Positions 17,798 through 28,913 of a stretch of DNA of 64,000 bases are shown here, in pieces. Each line of letters opens with the position of its first letter. Within the stretch, counting starts at the first letter, position 1. The DNA is from Paenibacillus sp. CAA11 (lineage in GTDB: Bacteria > Bacillota > Bacilli > Paenibacillales > Paenibacillaceae). Position numbers and translations under genes: made by a program. Below the pieces are notes generated by a model that saw only the letters and a program-made list of their open reading frames with translations, searched no databases and had not been told where the DNA came from. The DNA lies in NCBI RefSeq assembly GCF_003060825.1, contig NZ_CP028922.1:2104501-2168500 (forward strand), in the 5' to 3' direction.

Positions 17798-19768
17798 ATG
17801 TTAAAAAGATGGCACAAGCTTGTTATGTCAGTATTATTGATTGTGGGATTATGCGGAGGGTATTACGGATACAAAGAGTGGAAGCATCATCGGAACTACT
17901 CGCAGCCGGCAATGGAAGAGCTTGAGAAAGTCAGCACTGCCAAGTCTGTTAAGGATCAATATGATGTTATTGTCGTAGGGACTGATCCAGAAGGCATTGC
18001 AGCAGCTATATCGGCTTCCAGACAAGGTCTCCATACTCTTCTAATTGAGGATAAGCAGAGACCGATTCTTGGTGGATTGATGACACTTGGCTGGTTGAAC
18101 AGCATTGACATGAATTGGGACTCTACGGGGAAATCTTCGGATTCTAAGAAAAAACCACATCCCGATTATTTAAATAAAGGAATATTCAAGGAATGGTACG
18201 AACGAGTGGGAGGCCATTCGTTTAATATAAATAACGCAGCTAACGCTTTTAATGAAATGGTCAAGCATGAGCAGAATCTTGATTTGTATATGTCTGCCAA
18301 AGCTATTGAGCCTATTGTCCAAAAGATTGATGGCTCTCCCCGTGTCACAGGGATTACAGCAACTTTGGCTGATGGATCTACTGAAAAGATTACAGCCAGC
18401 TCATTAATTGATGCCACACAGGATGCTGATATCGCAGCTGCCGCCGGAGTGAAGTTTACAGTTGGCCGGGAAGACTTGGGCGACAAGAACACGAAGATGG
18501 CGGTTACCGCTGTGTTCCGTATCAAGAATTTCGATGCATCGGTTTGGAAGGCCATGAAGCAGCGGATGCTATCCTCGGATAATTCGGCCGAAATGGGGAT
18601 GAATCAAAGTACCGTATGGGGTTATAACAAGGAGATGAAGGGTTATCAGCCTGTGAACAAGGAGCGGACGGCTGTACGCGGGTTAAACCTTGGGAGACAG
18701 GGGAACGATACCGCACTAATCAATGCAATGTACGTTTTTGGTGTGGATGGCTTAAGCAAGGAATCTAAAGAAGAAGCCCTAAATTTAGCGCGCCAAGAGG
18801 CTCCGCATATTGTGAGCTATTTAAATAAGAAGATTCCTGAGCTTAAATCTGTGCAGTTTGATGCAGTAGCACCTGAGCTCTATATCAGAGAAACCCGTCA
18901 TATGATCGGTCTTTATAGACTGAATATTATTGATCTGCTGGAGAACCGGGATCAGTGGGATCGTATTGCGTTCGGTTCCTACCCTGTTGATATTCAGAGA
19001 AGCACACCTAATGATCATGGTGCGATTGTCCTGCAGCCTGTCAAATATGCTGTTCCGTTTCGAAGTCTGGTTCCTCGGGATGTTGATGGGATCTTGGTCG
19101 TTGGCCGTTCGGCGAGCTATGATTCTCTTGCGCATGGAAGTGCCCGTGTCATCCCTGTTGGGATGGCGGAGGGTGAAGCAGCAGGGGCTGCAGCTAAGTT
19201 GATTAAGGAGAAAGGAATCACCTACCGCGAGCTAGCAGGCTCTCGCCCACTTATTGCGGAGCTTCAGGACCGATTAAATAAGGGTGGAATGGAGCTTGAG
19301 CCTTATTCCCTGCCGTTAGAGCCATATATGAAGCATAAGGACTATGCTGGTTTAAAAGCTGCAGTATATATTGGCGGCGCGAACGGGGGCTATCACAATC
19401 TCCACTTTCAATTGGATGATCCGAGTACTCTAGAGCGAATGGTTCAGATCATGAAGCTGGCGGCACGTAAATATCCAAAGGCATTCCCCGGAGATCTTCA
19501 ACAGCTTAGCCAGCTGGCGAGAACAGAAGGGAAGAAAGCACTGACTCTTGATGATGCTTGCTATACAGTAGCATTAGTCTCTGGGCTTAAGATCGAGCGA
19601 GAAGAGGCAATGCATGAGCTTCTGGCAAAAGGATTCCTAAGCAACTCAACCGTCACTGCCATCTCTGATAGTAAGAAATTAACGAATGGAGAGAGCTACC
19701 TTATTTTAAAAGATGCACTAAACAAGCAGGCTGGCGTTGAGCTTCAGGAAATGGGCATCAAATTTTAA
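17798..19768 (+). CDS. membrane-anchored FAD-dependent oxidoreductase (copy B)
   Basis: A 656-residue paralogue of the preceding gene, colinear over the full length and sharing long identical blocks such as RDQWDRIAFGSYPVDIQR and RETRHM.GLYRLNIIDL. It has the same N-terminal hydrophobic anchor (LVMSVLLIVGLCGGYYGY), the same altered FAD motif (VVGTDPEGIAAAISAS) and the same C-terminal module (LTLDDACYTVALVSGL). Start ATG at 17798 follows gaagaggtgtagt; an upstream in-frame ATG at 17783 lacks a good binding site. The pair arose by tandem duplication and has since diverged. Confidence 0.83.
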   Translation: MLKRWHKLVMSVLLIVGLCGGYYGYKEWKHHRNYSQPAMEELEKVSTAKSVKDQYDVIVVGTDPEGIAAAISASRQGLHTLLIEDKQRPILGGLMTLGWLNSIDMNWDSTGKSSDSKKKPHPDYLNKGIFKEWYERVGGHSFNINNAANAFNEMVKHEQNLDLYMSAKAIEPIVQKIDGSPRVTGITATLADGSTEKITASSLIDATQDADIAAAAGVKFTVGREDLGDKNTKMAVTAVFRIKNFDASVWKAMKQRMLSSDNSAEMGMNQSTVWGYNKEMKGYQPVNKERTAVRGLNLGRQGNDTALINAMYVFGVDGLSKESKEEALNLARQEAPHIVSYLNKKIPELKSVQFDAVAPELYIRETRHMIGLYRLNIIDLLENRDQWDRIAFGSYPVDIQRSTPNDHGAIVLQPVKYAVPFRSLVPRDVDGILVVGRSASYDSLAHGSARVIPVGMAEGEAAGAAAKLIKEKGITYRELAGSRPLIAELQDRLNKGGMELEPYSLPLEPYMKHKDYAGLKAAVYIGGANGGYHNLHFQLDDPSTLERMVQIMKLAARKYPKAFPGDLQQLSQLARTEGKKALTLDDACYTVALVSGLKIEREEAMHELLAKGFLSNSTVTAISDSKKLTNGESYLILKDALNKQAGVELQEMGIKF

Positions 19769-19815
19769 GATACTTGGAATTGACTCATAGGTGTAGTAAA
19801 GGCTAGAGGTGGATT

Positions 19816-20406
19816 ATGATTTGGATTAATGGCGCCTTCGGATCTGGCAAGACAACGGCTGCATATGAGCTGCATCGCAGACTTCCCGGCTCTTATGTAT
19901 ATGATCCTGAACAGATAGGATATTTTATTCGCCGTAATGTTCCTGAAACAACTAAAATAGATGATTTTCAGGACTATCCAATGTGGCGGGAAATGAATTA
20001 TTCCATGCTTCGATATATTGATTCCGCTTATAAGGGGCAGCTTATCATCCCGATGACTATTACCAACCCTAAGTATTTCGAGGAGATTGTGGGGAAATTG
20101 AGGGGAGATGGGATCGAAATTCATCACTTCGTACTGTTTGCTTCCAGGGAAACGCTGCTCAAGCGATTGCGATCGCGTGGTGAAGGAAGGAACTCCTGGG
20201 CAGCAAGTCAAATTGACCGTTGTCTGGAAGGGTTCAAGGATGAACGGTTCGAAGTTCTTCTGGATACAGATAACCTGTCTATTGACGAAGTGGTTAAGCA
20301 GATTGCCGGGATGAGCGGAGTTTCGCTGGCAGAGGACTCTAGGGGGAGAATGCGGAAGACATACGACCGACTGCTTACCAAGCTCAAGCATATCAACCTT
20401 CGCTAA
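19816..20406 (+). CDS. tmrB: tunicamycin resistance protein TmrB-like ATP-binding protein
   Basis: A 196-residue P-loop protein. It matches B. subtilis TmrB from memory across its length: WINGAFGSGKTTAAYELHRR (Walker A, residues 3-22), YVYDPEQIGYFIR, DFQDYPMWREMNYS, LLKRLRSRGEGRNSWAASQI and the C-terminal RLLTKLKHI. In B. subtilis TmrB confers tunicamycin resistance and associates with the membrane. ATG follows gctagaggtggatt. It lies 47 bases after the second flavoprotein gene with no terminator between, so it may be co-transcribed with it. Confidence 0.9.
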   Translation: MIWINGAFGSGKTTAAYELHRRLPGSYVYDPEQIGYFIRRNVPETTKIDDFQDYPMWREMNYSMLRYIDSAYKGQLIIPMTITNPKYFEEIVGKLRGDGIEIHHFVLFASRETLLKRLRSRGEGRNSWAASQIDRCLEGFKDERFEVLLDTDNLSIDEVVKQIAGMSGVSLAEDSRGRMRKTYDRLLTKLKHINLR

Positions 20407-20412
20407 AATAAC

Positions 20413-20446
20413 TAGACCGTCAGCCTGAGTCAGGCTGACGGTCTTA
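20413..20446. terminator. strong bidirectional terminator
   Basis: A nearly perfect 14-bp stem, agaccgtcagcctga / tcaggctgacggtct, with T-rich flanks on both sides. It lies between tmrB and the convergent SRPBCC gene. Confidence 0.88.
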
Positions 20447-20468
20447 AGTTAGAACAGTTTTTATTTTT

Positions 20469-20897
20469 CTATTTTTCTACATAGGACTTAAGCGCAAGAA
20501 TCAATTTGGACCAGCCTTGTTCCATAGTCTCCCGTACCTGTGTGTGCGGTGCACCGAACTCCGTGGATTTGGAACTGTCCCAGCCGGAATGAATCAATGT
20601 TACTTCTGTGCCACCTTCGGCTTCTTCGATCTCAAATGCCAGGGTCCAGTCTTTCCCCCAGCGGAAGGCAAAGCGGCGCTCTGACTCGACCTCGGTTACT
20701 TCACAGGGAGACTTGCCGAATGCTGCGGCATTGAGATGAAACCGGTACCCTTCTATAGGCTCAAGGTCGTTTGGCATGAACCAGGCTCCTAGTCCTTCAG
20801 CCGTAGCCACCGCTTGCCAAACGTTCTCTTTTGAGCTGGCTATGGTAGTACGAAAACGGATTTCGGGAAGAGGGGAAAGCTTACTGCTATCTGTCAT
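20469..20897 (-). CDS. SRPBCC/AHSA1-family protein
   Basis: A 142-residue protein of the activator-of-Hsp90-like START fold. FRTTIASSKENVWQAVATAE (residues ~14-33) followed by GLGAWFMPNDLEP, and the end GWSKLILALKSYVEK, are typical. Such proteins bind small hydrophobic ligands; no enzymatic motif is visible. ATG at 20897 is selected because ggaggtgcacta immediately precedes it; the open frame extends 24 codons upstream without a binding site. A hairpin (ccttcccttttgggaagg, about 20922-20939) lies in its leader. Confidence 0.88.
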   Translation of the reverse strand: MTDSSKLSPLPEIRFRTTIASSKENVWQAVATAEGLGAWFMPNDLEPIEGYRFHLNAAAFGKSPCEVTEVESERRFAFRWGKDWTLAFEIEEAEGGTEVTLIHSGWDSSKSTEFGAPHTQVRETMEQGWSKLILALKSYVEK

Positions 20898-21165
20898 TAG
20901 TGCACCTCCATGATGTACCTTCCCAAAAGGGAAGGGTCGTTCCTCTCTAGTATACCTTAAGATTGACATTGTTTTCTTATTTCGATAAAATTAACAAGGA
21001 AAATCTATAAATCCAATGTGTATGCTCAGTGATTAAATATGAGCTTTTCTTTTTATCATAATTAACCCCTGGTTAATAACGAGATTTCTGTATTGCTATT
21101 CACATAATTATTACTCATCCAAGCAAAGCTAGAGATGATTGTTAACCATGCAAAGGAGCCGGATC

Positions 21166-23225
<2,060 letters not shown>

Positions 23226-23232
23226 AACTATA

Positions 23233-23273
23233 GCTACAGCAGTCTGCGGTACCATACCGCAGGCTGCTGTTTT
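23233..23273 (+). terminator. terminator of the mcc operon
   Basis: The inverted repeat acagcagtctgcggta ... taccgcaggctgctgt is followed by ttttt, directly after mccB. Confidence 0.88.
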
Positions 23274-23310
23274 TATTTATGGAAATGATCTAAATCCTGT
23301 AGCAAAGTTG

Positions 23311-23319
23311 TGATATAAT
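23311..23319 (+). promoter_or_regulatory. possible extended -10 promoter for the Rrf2 regulator
   Basis: tgatataat is a consensus -10 hexamer with a TGn extension. No good -35 is seen, as is usual for extended -10 promoters. Initiation near 23326 would place the structured repeat at 23341-23433 in the 5' untranslated leader of the Rrf2 gene. Confidence 0.5.
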
Positions 23320-23340
23320 AATGAACAGTCTTTATTGCAG

Positions 23341-23433
23341 CTATATAGAATGAACTAAAGAAATGAATGTCATAGGCCTTATTGCGCCGTTATAACAGGA
23401 ATTTAACGTAAAACTTTAGTTCAATCAATATAG
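23341..23433 (+). repeat. structured intergenic repeat, copy 1
   Basis: One of three ~94-bp related elements. The ends are imperfect inverted repeats: CTATATAGAATGAACTAAAG and, on the opposite strand, CTATATTGATTGAACTAAAG. An inner stem TGTCATA/TATAACA encloses a loop containing CCTTATTGCGCCG. The element ends 36 bases before the start of the Rrf2 gene. Its other copies are at 45395-45489 and 57000-57093, both in inverted orientation. It contains no coding sequence. Confidence 0.85.
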
Positions 23434-23469
23434 CCTTAGCTGTATTTCTGCTTAGGAGATGACTAATGC

Positions 23470-23916
23470 ATGATTAGTACGCGTGTATCCGTCGCGGTTC
23501 ATATTCTGTCACTGCTCGAAGTGAATAAATCCGGAACCAATACTTCTGAATATCTAGCCAGCAGTGTGAATACTAATCCGGTTGTTATTCGGCGCATCAC
23601 AGGCATGCTCAACAAGGCGGGTCTGGTAGATGTGCGACCGGGTATTGCAGGTGCTAAATTAGCCAAAAGCCTTAAGGATATTACACTTCTTGACGTCTAT
23701 AAAGCAGTTCAGGCGGTAGAGGAGAATGGGTTATTCGCTATGCACGACAAGCCTAATCCTGCTTGCCCTGTAGGAAGGAATATTCAAAGCTCCCTGGAGC
23801 CTGCCTTCTCAGCTGCGCAGCAGGCTATGGAGAATAAGCTTGAGCAGATCGTCCTGGCAGATTTGGTTGAGAATATGGCTGAAGAACCAGGGCAAGAGAA
23901 AATGGATTGTCTTTAA
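23470..23916 (+). CDS. Rrf2-family transcriptional regulator, YwnA-like
   Basis: A 148-residue winged-helix regulator. The HTH is in SEYLASSVNTNPVVIRRITG (residues ~28-47), as in YwnA of Bacillus. The dimerisation helix is SLEPAFSAAQQAMENKL. Only one cysteine lies in the sensor region (NPACPVGRN, ~97); the three-Cys Fe-S set of IscR/NsrR is missing, so iron-sulfur sensing is unlikely and redox sensing by a single thiol is possible. ATG follows aggagatgactaatgc. It may act on the adjacent mccAB operon, but that is inference. Confidence 0.9.
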   Translation: MISTRVSVAVHILSLLEVNKSGTNTSEYLASSVNTNPVVIRRITGMLNKAGLVDVRPGIAGAKLAKSLKDITLLDVYKAVQAVEENGLFAMHDKPNPACPVGRNIQSSLEPAFSAAQQAMENKLEQIVLADLVENMAEEPGQEKMDCL

Positions 23917-23937
23917 TCTAATAGTAAACCTATTATA

Positions 23938-23971
23938 AGAGCAGCTCCTAATGACAGGGGCTGCTCTTTTT
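23938..23971 (+). terminator. terminator
   Basis: The stem agagcagctcc ... ggggctgctct is followed by ttttt, after the Rrf2 gene. Confidence 0.87.
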
Positions 23972-24070
23972 GAACAGATTCCAGCAGAATAGATCTAGTT
24001 TTTTTGATGCAGTGCCTTTATGATTATCTGTACAAATAAGATGCATGAGAGCATAAGGAGAGGGAAGGAA

Positions 24071-27000
24071 TTGGATCAATACCCTAATCAGCAAGAGTAT
24101 TTCTCATCTAAGAGCGGTGTTCATGATTCCCTTTTTGAACATCATCCGAATGCGATGTGGATCGTGGATCCCTGTGGGAATATTCGAGACCTGAACCCGG
24201 CTGCCCGCCAGTTAACGGGATACCAGTTAGAGCAGCTTCAGGCGCACTGCTGGACGGACTGGCTGCAGGAGGCCGATGTTGAACAGCATATGCAATTGCT
24301 GCATCAGGCAGGTCTAGGGGTTCCTGGTCGCGGCCTGGTTCAGCTGCTTCATGCACAAAGCGGGATTCTGGTGCTGGAGCTTGCTTATATTCCGATGAAG
24401 ATCGGCAGAAGTATTTCTTCCATCTACATTGTCGCCCAAGACCTTACACAGCAGCAGCAACTAAAGAATGAGCTTCATGAGCTCCAACATACCCATACTC
24501 TAATGCAGGAATTCGTGCAAATCGCAACCTGGAGCTGGGATCTCAAGCGCAGACAGCTGACTTGCTCCGAGGAATTTTATAAAATCCTTGGGATGACCCC
24601 TACGAATCAAAGCTGCACCTTTGATGCCGTTCTTGCTCGTGTGATTCCTGAGGATCGGGTTAGAGTAGAGCAGGCTGTTCACCGGGTTCTGCAAGGAAGA
24701 GCCTATCAGATTGAATACCGGGTGAAAGACGAGAATACTGGAGAGACCAAAGTGCTATTCTCTGAAGGCAGACTTTATCATGATCTTGAAGAAAAGGAGC
24801 AGCGGCTGTTCGGCACCGTTCAGGATATTACTGTACGGAAGAAGATAGAGAATTTGCTGCGCCAGAGCGAGAAGGAATTTAGAATGATCTCCGATCATTC
24901 GCTTGATTTCATCTCCAGACATACGGCCGATGAGCAGGCTTTATACTTATATGCCTCACCTGTGTGCCAGTCTATTCTCGGCTATATGCCAGAGGAAATG
25001 ATCGGGAAGAGCGCTTATGACTTTTTTCATCCAGAGGATGCCAAGCTGGTTACAGGATACCTTCAGGATATATTGGAGGTGGAGGGCGTATATACGGTAG
25101 CATACCGCATTCGAGCTAAGGACGGGCATTATGTCTGGTTTGAGAGTACGGGACGCTATACCTACAATGAAATGACGGGGGAAGTTGAGGAAATTATTGC
25201 CGTATCGCGCGATATTACCGATCGTAAAGCGGCCGAGCGTATGTTGCAGGAGAGTGAGCAGCGCTATAAATCACTGTTTGATAACAACCCAGCCAGCGTG
25301 TATTCCTTTGATATGAATGGAAATTACGTGTCCTGTAATGAGAACCTGGCCAAGATGCTTGGATATCCGGCTAGCGAATTGATAGGTACGTCATTCAAGT
25401 CTATCATTCAGCAGGATTTCTTGGAGCTCACGACTAAACATTTTGAGAAAGCGAAGCAGGGAATCCCTCAGCATTATGAGACTACGATTCTGCATAAGGA
25501 AGGACGAGCACTGGAAATCAGTGTAACGAATGTTCCGATTGTTGTAGACCGGCAGGTGGTGGGAGTCTATGGCATCGCAAATGATATCACCGAGCGGAAG
25601 CGTTATTTAAGACAAATTGAGAAGCTAAGCTATGAGCATGCGCTGATCCTCCAATCTGTATCTGAGGGGATTTTCGGGCTGGATAATGAAGGCAGGACGA
25701 TGTTTACGAATTCCGCCGCTCTCCGCATGCTGGGCTATAATCATGAGGAGTTTATAGGACAGCTTAATCACTATGTTATTCATCATTCAAGAGTTGATGG
25801 GCAAATGTATCCTATTGAGGATTGTCCAATTTGCCGCTCGATTCAAGATGGGGTATCCCGCTCTGTTCAGGATGAAATATTTTGGCGGAAGGATGGCTCC
25901 AGCTTTCTGGTAGAATACAACGTTAGTCCAATTATCGATCAAGGCGAAATTCGCGGTGTTGTTGTTGTATTCCGGGATATTACCAATGAACGTGAGATTA
26001 TTAAGCAGAAGGAGCTTGCCGAGCAGGCTGCTTCAGCGAAGTCAGATTTCCTAGCCATGATGAGCCATGAGATCCGCACTCCGCTGAATGGGGTAATCGG
26101 CATGACGGATCTGTTGCTGGATTCGGAGTTAAATGAGAGCCAGCGGGAATTTGCTAAGATCATTAAGGAAAGCAGTGATTCCCTACTGCGTATTCTGAAT
26201 GATGTTCTGGATTACAGCAAAGTTGAAGCAGGCAGACTTTCTTTGGAGCCGGAGGCATTTCATCTATGGTCAATGGTGGAAAGCACGGTGGAGCTATTCT
26301 CTCCGAAGGCTGTTGAGAAAGGGCTGGAGATTAGCTTCCATATCGATCCTGATGTTCCCGAGGAAGTGGTTACAGACCCAGTAAGGCTTAGACAGATTCT
26401 TAGTAATTTAATCGGCAATGCCATTAAGTTCACAGAGCTGGGAAGTGTAGAGATCCGGGTAGGCGCCAGACCGACAGCTTCCAAGACAGGTATACTGCTT
26501 GAGATTTCTGTAATCGATACAGGAGTTGGCATTCCTGAAGAGAAGCAAGGCCTCCTGTTCAGGTCTTTCTCCCAGCTGCATCCCACACTGAATCGGAAAT
26601 ATGGCGGGACAGGCCTCGGTCTCTCCATCTGCAGGAAAATGGTTGAAATGATGGGGGGAACAATCGTTGTAGAAAGTATGGAAGGGGAGGGGTCCACCTT
26701 CCGCTTTACCGTGCTTTGCAGCAGCAAGGTGGAAGCAGAGGAGAATGTTCAGGGTGGGGAGCTCCAGACCGTGAATGTTAATCTAGGGAGATACCTATCC
26801 TCACTTCACATTCTTGTTGCTGATGATCACCCTGTGAACCGCAGATTGTTCCAGGAACAGCTTGCTAAACTCGGATGCCAGGCCGATACAGCTGTGAATG
26901 GAATCGAGGTATTTGAGGCGTTAATGCGGCAGTCCTATGACATCGTATTTATGGATTTGCAAATGCCAATTATGGATGGCATGACTACGGCGCGTTTAAT

Positions 27001-27178
27001 TAATCAAATGCTTCCAGCAGAACGTAGACCTAGGGTCATTGCTGTATCAGCCTATGTAAGAGAGGAGACCAAGAAGCAGGCAGAATTAGCTGGAATATAT
27101 GGTGTCATAGAGAAGCCAGTTATGTTGTCTGAAATTCGGAGGAACCTTGAAGATGTTACTATGACTCAATTAAAGTGA
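24071..27178 (+). CDS. multi-PAS hybrid sensor histidine kinase
   Basis: A soluble hybrid kinase of about 1035 residues. In order: five PAS domains (roughly 17-130, 145-260, 270-387, 395-510, 520-645), HisKA (~655-720; MMSHEIRTPLNGVIG with the phospho-accepting His), HATPase (~755-885; NLIGNAIKFT, DTGVGIPEE, GGTGLGLSI) and a C-terminal receiver (~913-1030; VADDHP, phospho-acceptor Asp in FMDLQMPIMDG, Lys in IEKPV). No transmembrane segment is seen, so it should sense a cytoplasmic signal. TTG at 24071 is preferred because ataaggagagggaaggaa precedes it; an in-frame ATG at 24020 is possible. No separate output regulator is adjacent; the GGDEF-EAL gene is convergent. Confidence 0.9.
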   Translation: MDQYPNQQEYFSSKSGVHDSLFEHHPNAMWIVDPCGNIRDLNPAARQLTGYQLEQLQAHCWTDWLQEADVEQHMQLLHQAGLGVPGRGLVQLLHAQSGILVLELAYIPMKIGRSISSIYIVAQDLTQQQQLKNELHELQHTHTLMQEFVQIATWSWDLKRRQLTCSEEFYKILGMTPTNQSCTFDAVLARVIPEDRVRVEQAVHRVLQGRAYQIEYRVKDENTGETKVLFSEGRLYHDLEEKEQRLFGTVQDITVRKKIENLLRQSEKEFRMISDHSLDFISRHTADEQALYLYASPVCQSILGYMPEEMIGKSAYDFFHPEDAKLVTGYLQDILEVEGVYTVAYRIRAKDGHYVWFESTGRYTYNEMTGEVEEIIAVSRDITDRKAAERMLQESEQRYKSLFDNNPASVYSFDMNGNYVSCNENLAKMLGYPASELIGTSFKSIIQQDFLELTTKHFEKAKQGIPQHYETTILHKEGRALEISVTNVPIVVDRQVVGVYGIANDITERKRYLRQIEKLSYEHALILQSVSEGIFGLDNEGRTMFTNSAALRMLGYNHEEFIGQLNHYVIHHSRVDGQMYPIEDCPICRSIQDGVSRSVQDEIFWRKDGSSFLVEYNVSPIIDQGEIRGVVVVFRDITNEREIIKQKELAEQAASAKSDFLAMMSHEIRTPLNGVIGMTDLLLDSELNESQREFAKIIKESSDSLLRILNDVLDYSKVEAGRLSLEPEAFHLWSMVESTVELFSPKAVEKGLEISFHIDPDVPEEVVTDPVRLRQILSNLIGNAIKFTELGSVEIRVGARPTASKTGILLEISVIDTGVGIPEEKQGLLFRSFSQLHPTLNRKYGGTGLGLSICRKMVEMMGGTIVVESMEGEGSTFRFTVLCSSKVEAEENVQGGELQTVNVNLGRYLSSLHILVADDHPVNRRLFQEQLAKLGCQADTAVNGIEVFEALMRQSYDIVFMDLQMPIMDGMTTARLINQMLPAERRPRVIAVSAYVREETKKQAELAGIYGVIEKPVMLSEIRRNLEDVTMTQLK

Positions 27179-27205
27179 TGTCTAATTCCTTGGAACAATA
27201 ACTAT

Positions 27206-27255
27206 AAAGAGAACTGTTCTCGGGCCAGCTAAGGCTGCAGAGTACGGTTCTCTTT
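27206..27255. terminator. terminator between convergent signalling genes
   Basis: The outer stem aaagagaac ... gttctcttt encloses a GC-rich loop. It is located between the hybrid kinase gene and the convergent GGDEF-EAL gene. Confidence 0.6.
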
Positions 27256-27284
27256 GTGGTTTAAGATGACAGCAATTAAGCGGT

Positions 27285-28913
27285 CTATGGAAGCTCTGTC
27301 AGAGGCACAGGCTTGCAAATCAGGTATCCCTGAATTTCCGGACAGTTCATCTTGGTTAAGAAATTTAGCTGTTCTTCATCCTCAACGCCTTCCGCGATAA
27401 CCCCTAAATGAAGGGCGGCAGCCATATTCAGTAATGAGGCGATAACTGGCGGATTCATCTGAGTGATAAAAGAACGATCCATCTTTACCTTATCAATAGG
27501 CAGCTGGGTCAGCATACTCAGCGAGGAGTAGCCGGTTCCAAAGTCATCTAGACTCACAGTAAATCCTTGTTTGCGCAGGTGGTGGAGAATTTGGCATACC
27601 TTCTCTATATTATGCATAACTACAGATTCAGTAATCTCAAGATCCAAACGAGATGGGGGAGTATTCTGTTCTGAAAGGATCCCCAGAAGCCGGTCCGAGA
27701 AGCTGGGATCATTCAGTTGGACACGTGAGATGTTCACTGCGATCTTCACTCCGGTGCCATATTTGTCAGCTATGGCAGGATAGTCACGGCAAGCCTGGCG
27801 GATCACCCAATCTCCAATAGGATGAATCCAGCCGCTCTCTTCGGCAACTGGAATGAACAGATCAGGGGGGATCACTTTCAAGTGGTCCTTATTCCATCGC
27901 AATAGAGCTTCTACGGAAACAATTTGTTTGCGTTTGGTATCATAAATGGGCTGGTACAACAGCTCTAATTCTTGGTTAGCCAGACAATTGGACAAGGCGA
28001 TCTCATAATCATATTTGATGACTTGTTCATAGCTATGTTGCTCGTTATACGTATGAAATTGGTTTTTGCCTAAGGATTTGGCATGATACAATGCAATGTC
28101 AGCTTGACGGAGCAGGGTGGATATCTCAAGATCACCTTGACCGATGGATACCCCTACCGTCGTGGTAATATGCATAAACCTTCCACTCAAAGGAAAAGGA
28201 GGAGTAAATGCATCCAGAATGGTCCCAGATATTTTATCCGGCTCAGCGACCACATGATCAACAGCGATCAGAAACTCATCTCCTCCTAGACGGATGGGGA
28301 TAAAGCTGGTCTCAAGCGATTGCTTGAGCCGTTCCGCTACGGTTATTAGTAGAATGTCTCCTACATCATGTCCTAGCGTATCGTTAATATTCTTGAAATT
28401 ATCTAGATCAATAAGCCATATCGCCCAAGGCGTTGTGGCGAACTCATATAGAAATCTGCGATTCAGTAGATTAGTCAGCTCATCATGATAGGCATAGTAG
28501 CGCAGCTTGTCTTCATATTCCTTACGCGCAGTAGAGTCCCTTGTAATACACAGGATATAAGAAACTTCACGGTTCTTATCAAATATTGGGGACATAATAC
28601 TCTCACCACTTAATAGCCCATTGGGCAGCAGGAAGCCATCCTCAAATCGGAAGCTTCTTCTTGCTGAGCGGACTTTCTGGTACTTATTCTGGAGATAATA
28701 AGCCATGGATAACTGTTCTTTGGCTGTATAAACTTCATAAAAGGTTCTGCCATAATCTTGTGAGGTAATGCCGCTTGCCTTCTGGGCTGCTTGGTTAAGG
28801 TAGGCATATTTGAACTGATCGTGCTCTACGGCCATAATATAGATTAAATCTTCTGCAGCATCCAAAATACTGGGCAGCAGCGAGCAGCACATATCGTTAA
28901 TTTTAGGTTTCAT
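27285..28913 (-). CDS. PAS-GGDEF-EAL cyclic-di-GMP enzyme
   Basis: A 542-residue cytoplasmic protein. A PAS domain (~1-125) is followed by GGDEF (~130-290) with an intact RLGGDEFLI signature and LIDLDNFKNINDTLGHD. EAL (~300-540) has all key motifs: VEALLRW, NISRVQL, LEITESVV, LDDFGTGYSSL, VKMDRSFI and AEGVEDEEQL. Both activities, synthesis and hydrolysis of c-di-GMP, could therefore be functional. No RxxD inhibitory site is visible in the usual place before GGDEF. The N-terminal Cys pair (MCCSLL) is unusual. The gene is convergent with the hybrid kinase. Confidence 0.93.
   Translation of the reverse strand: MKPKINDMCCSLLPSILDAAEDLIYIMAVEHDQFKYAYLNQAAQKASGITSQDYGRTFYEVYTAKEQLSMAYYLQNKYQKVRSARRSFRFEDGFLLPNGLLSGESIMSPIFDKNREVSYILCITRDSTARKEYEDKLRYYAYHDELTNLLNRRFLYEFATTPWAIWLIDLDNFKNINDTLGHDVGDILLITVAERLKQSLETSFIPIRLGGDEFLIAVDHVVAEPDKISGTILDAFTPPFPLSGRFMHITTTVGVSIGQGDLEISTLLRQADIALYHAKSLGKNQFHTYNEQHSYEQVIKYDYEIALSNCLANQELELLYQPIYDTKRKQIVSVEALLRWNKDHLKVIPPDLFIPVAEESGWIHPIGDWVIRQACRDYPAIADKYGTGVKIAVNISRVQLNDPSFSDRLLGILSEQNTPPSRLDLEITESVVMHNIEKVCQILHHLRKQGFTVSLDDFGTGYSSLSMLTQLPIDKVKMDRSFITQMNPPVIASLLNMAAALHLGVIAEGVEDEEQLNFLTKMNCPEIQGYLICKPVPLTELP

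Noticed and set aside
19765..20391. Minus-strand frame of about 208 codons
   Set aside because: It mirrors tmrB, which is strongly supported on the plus strand.
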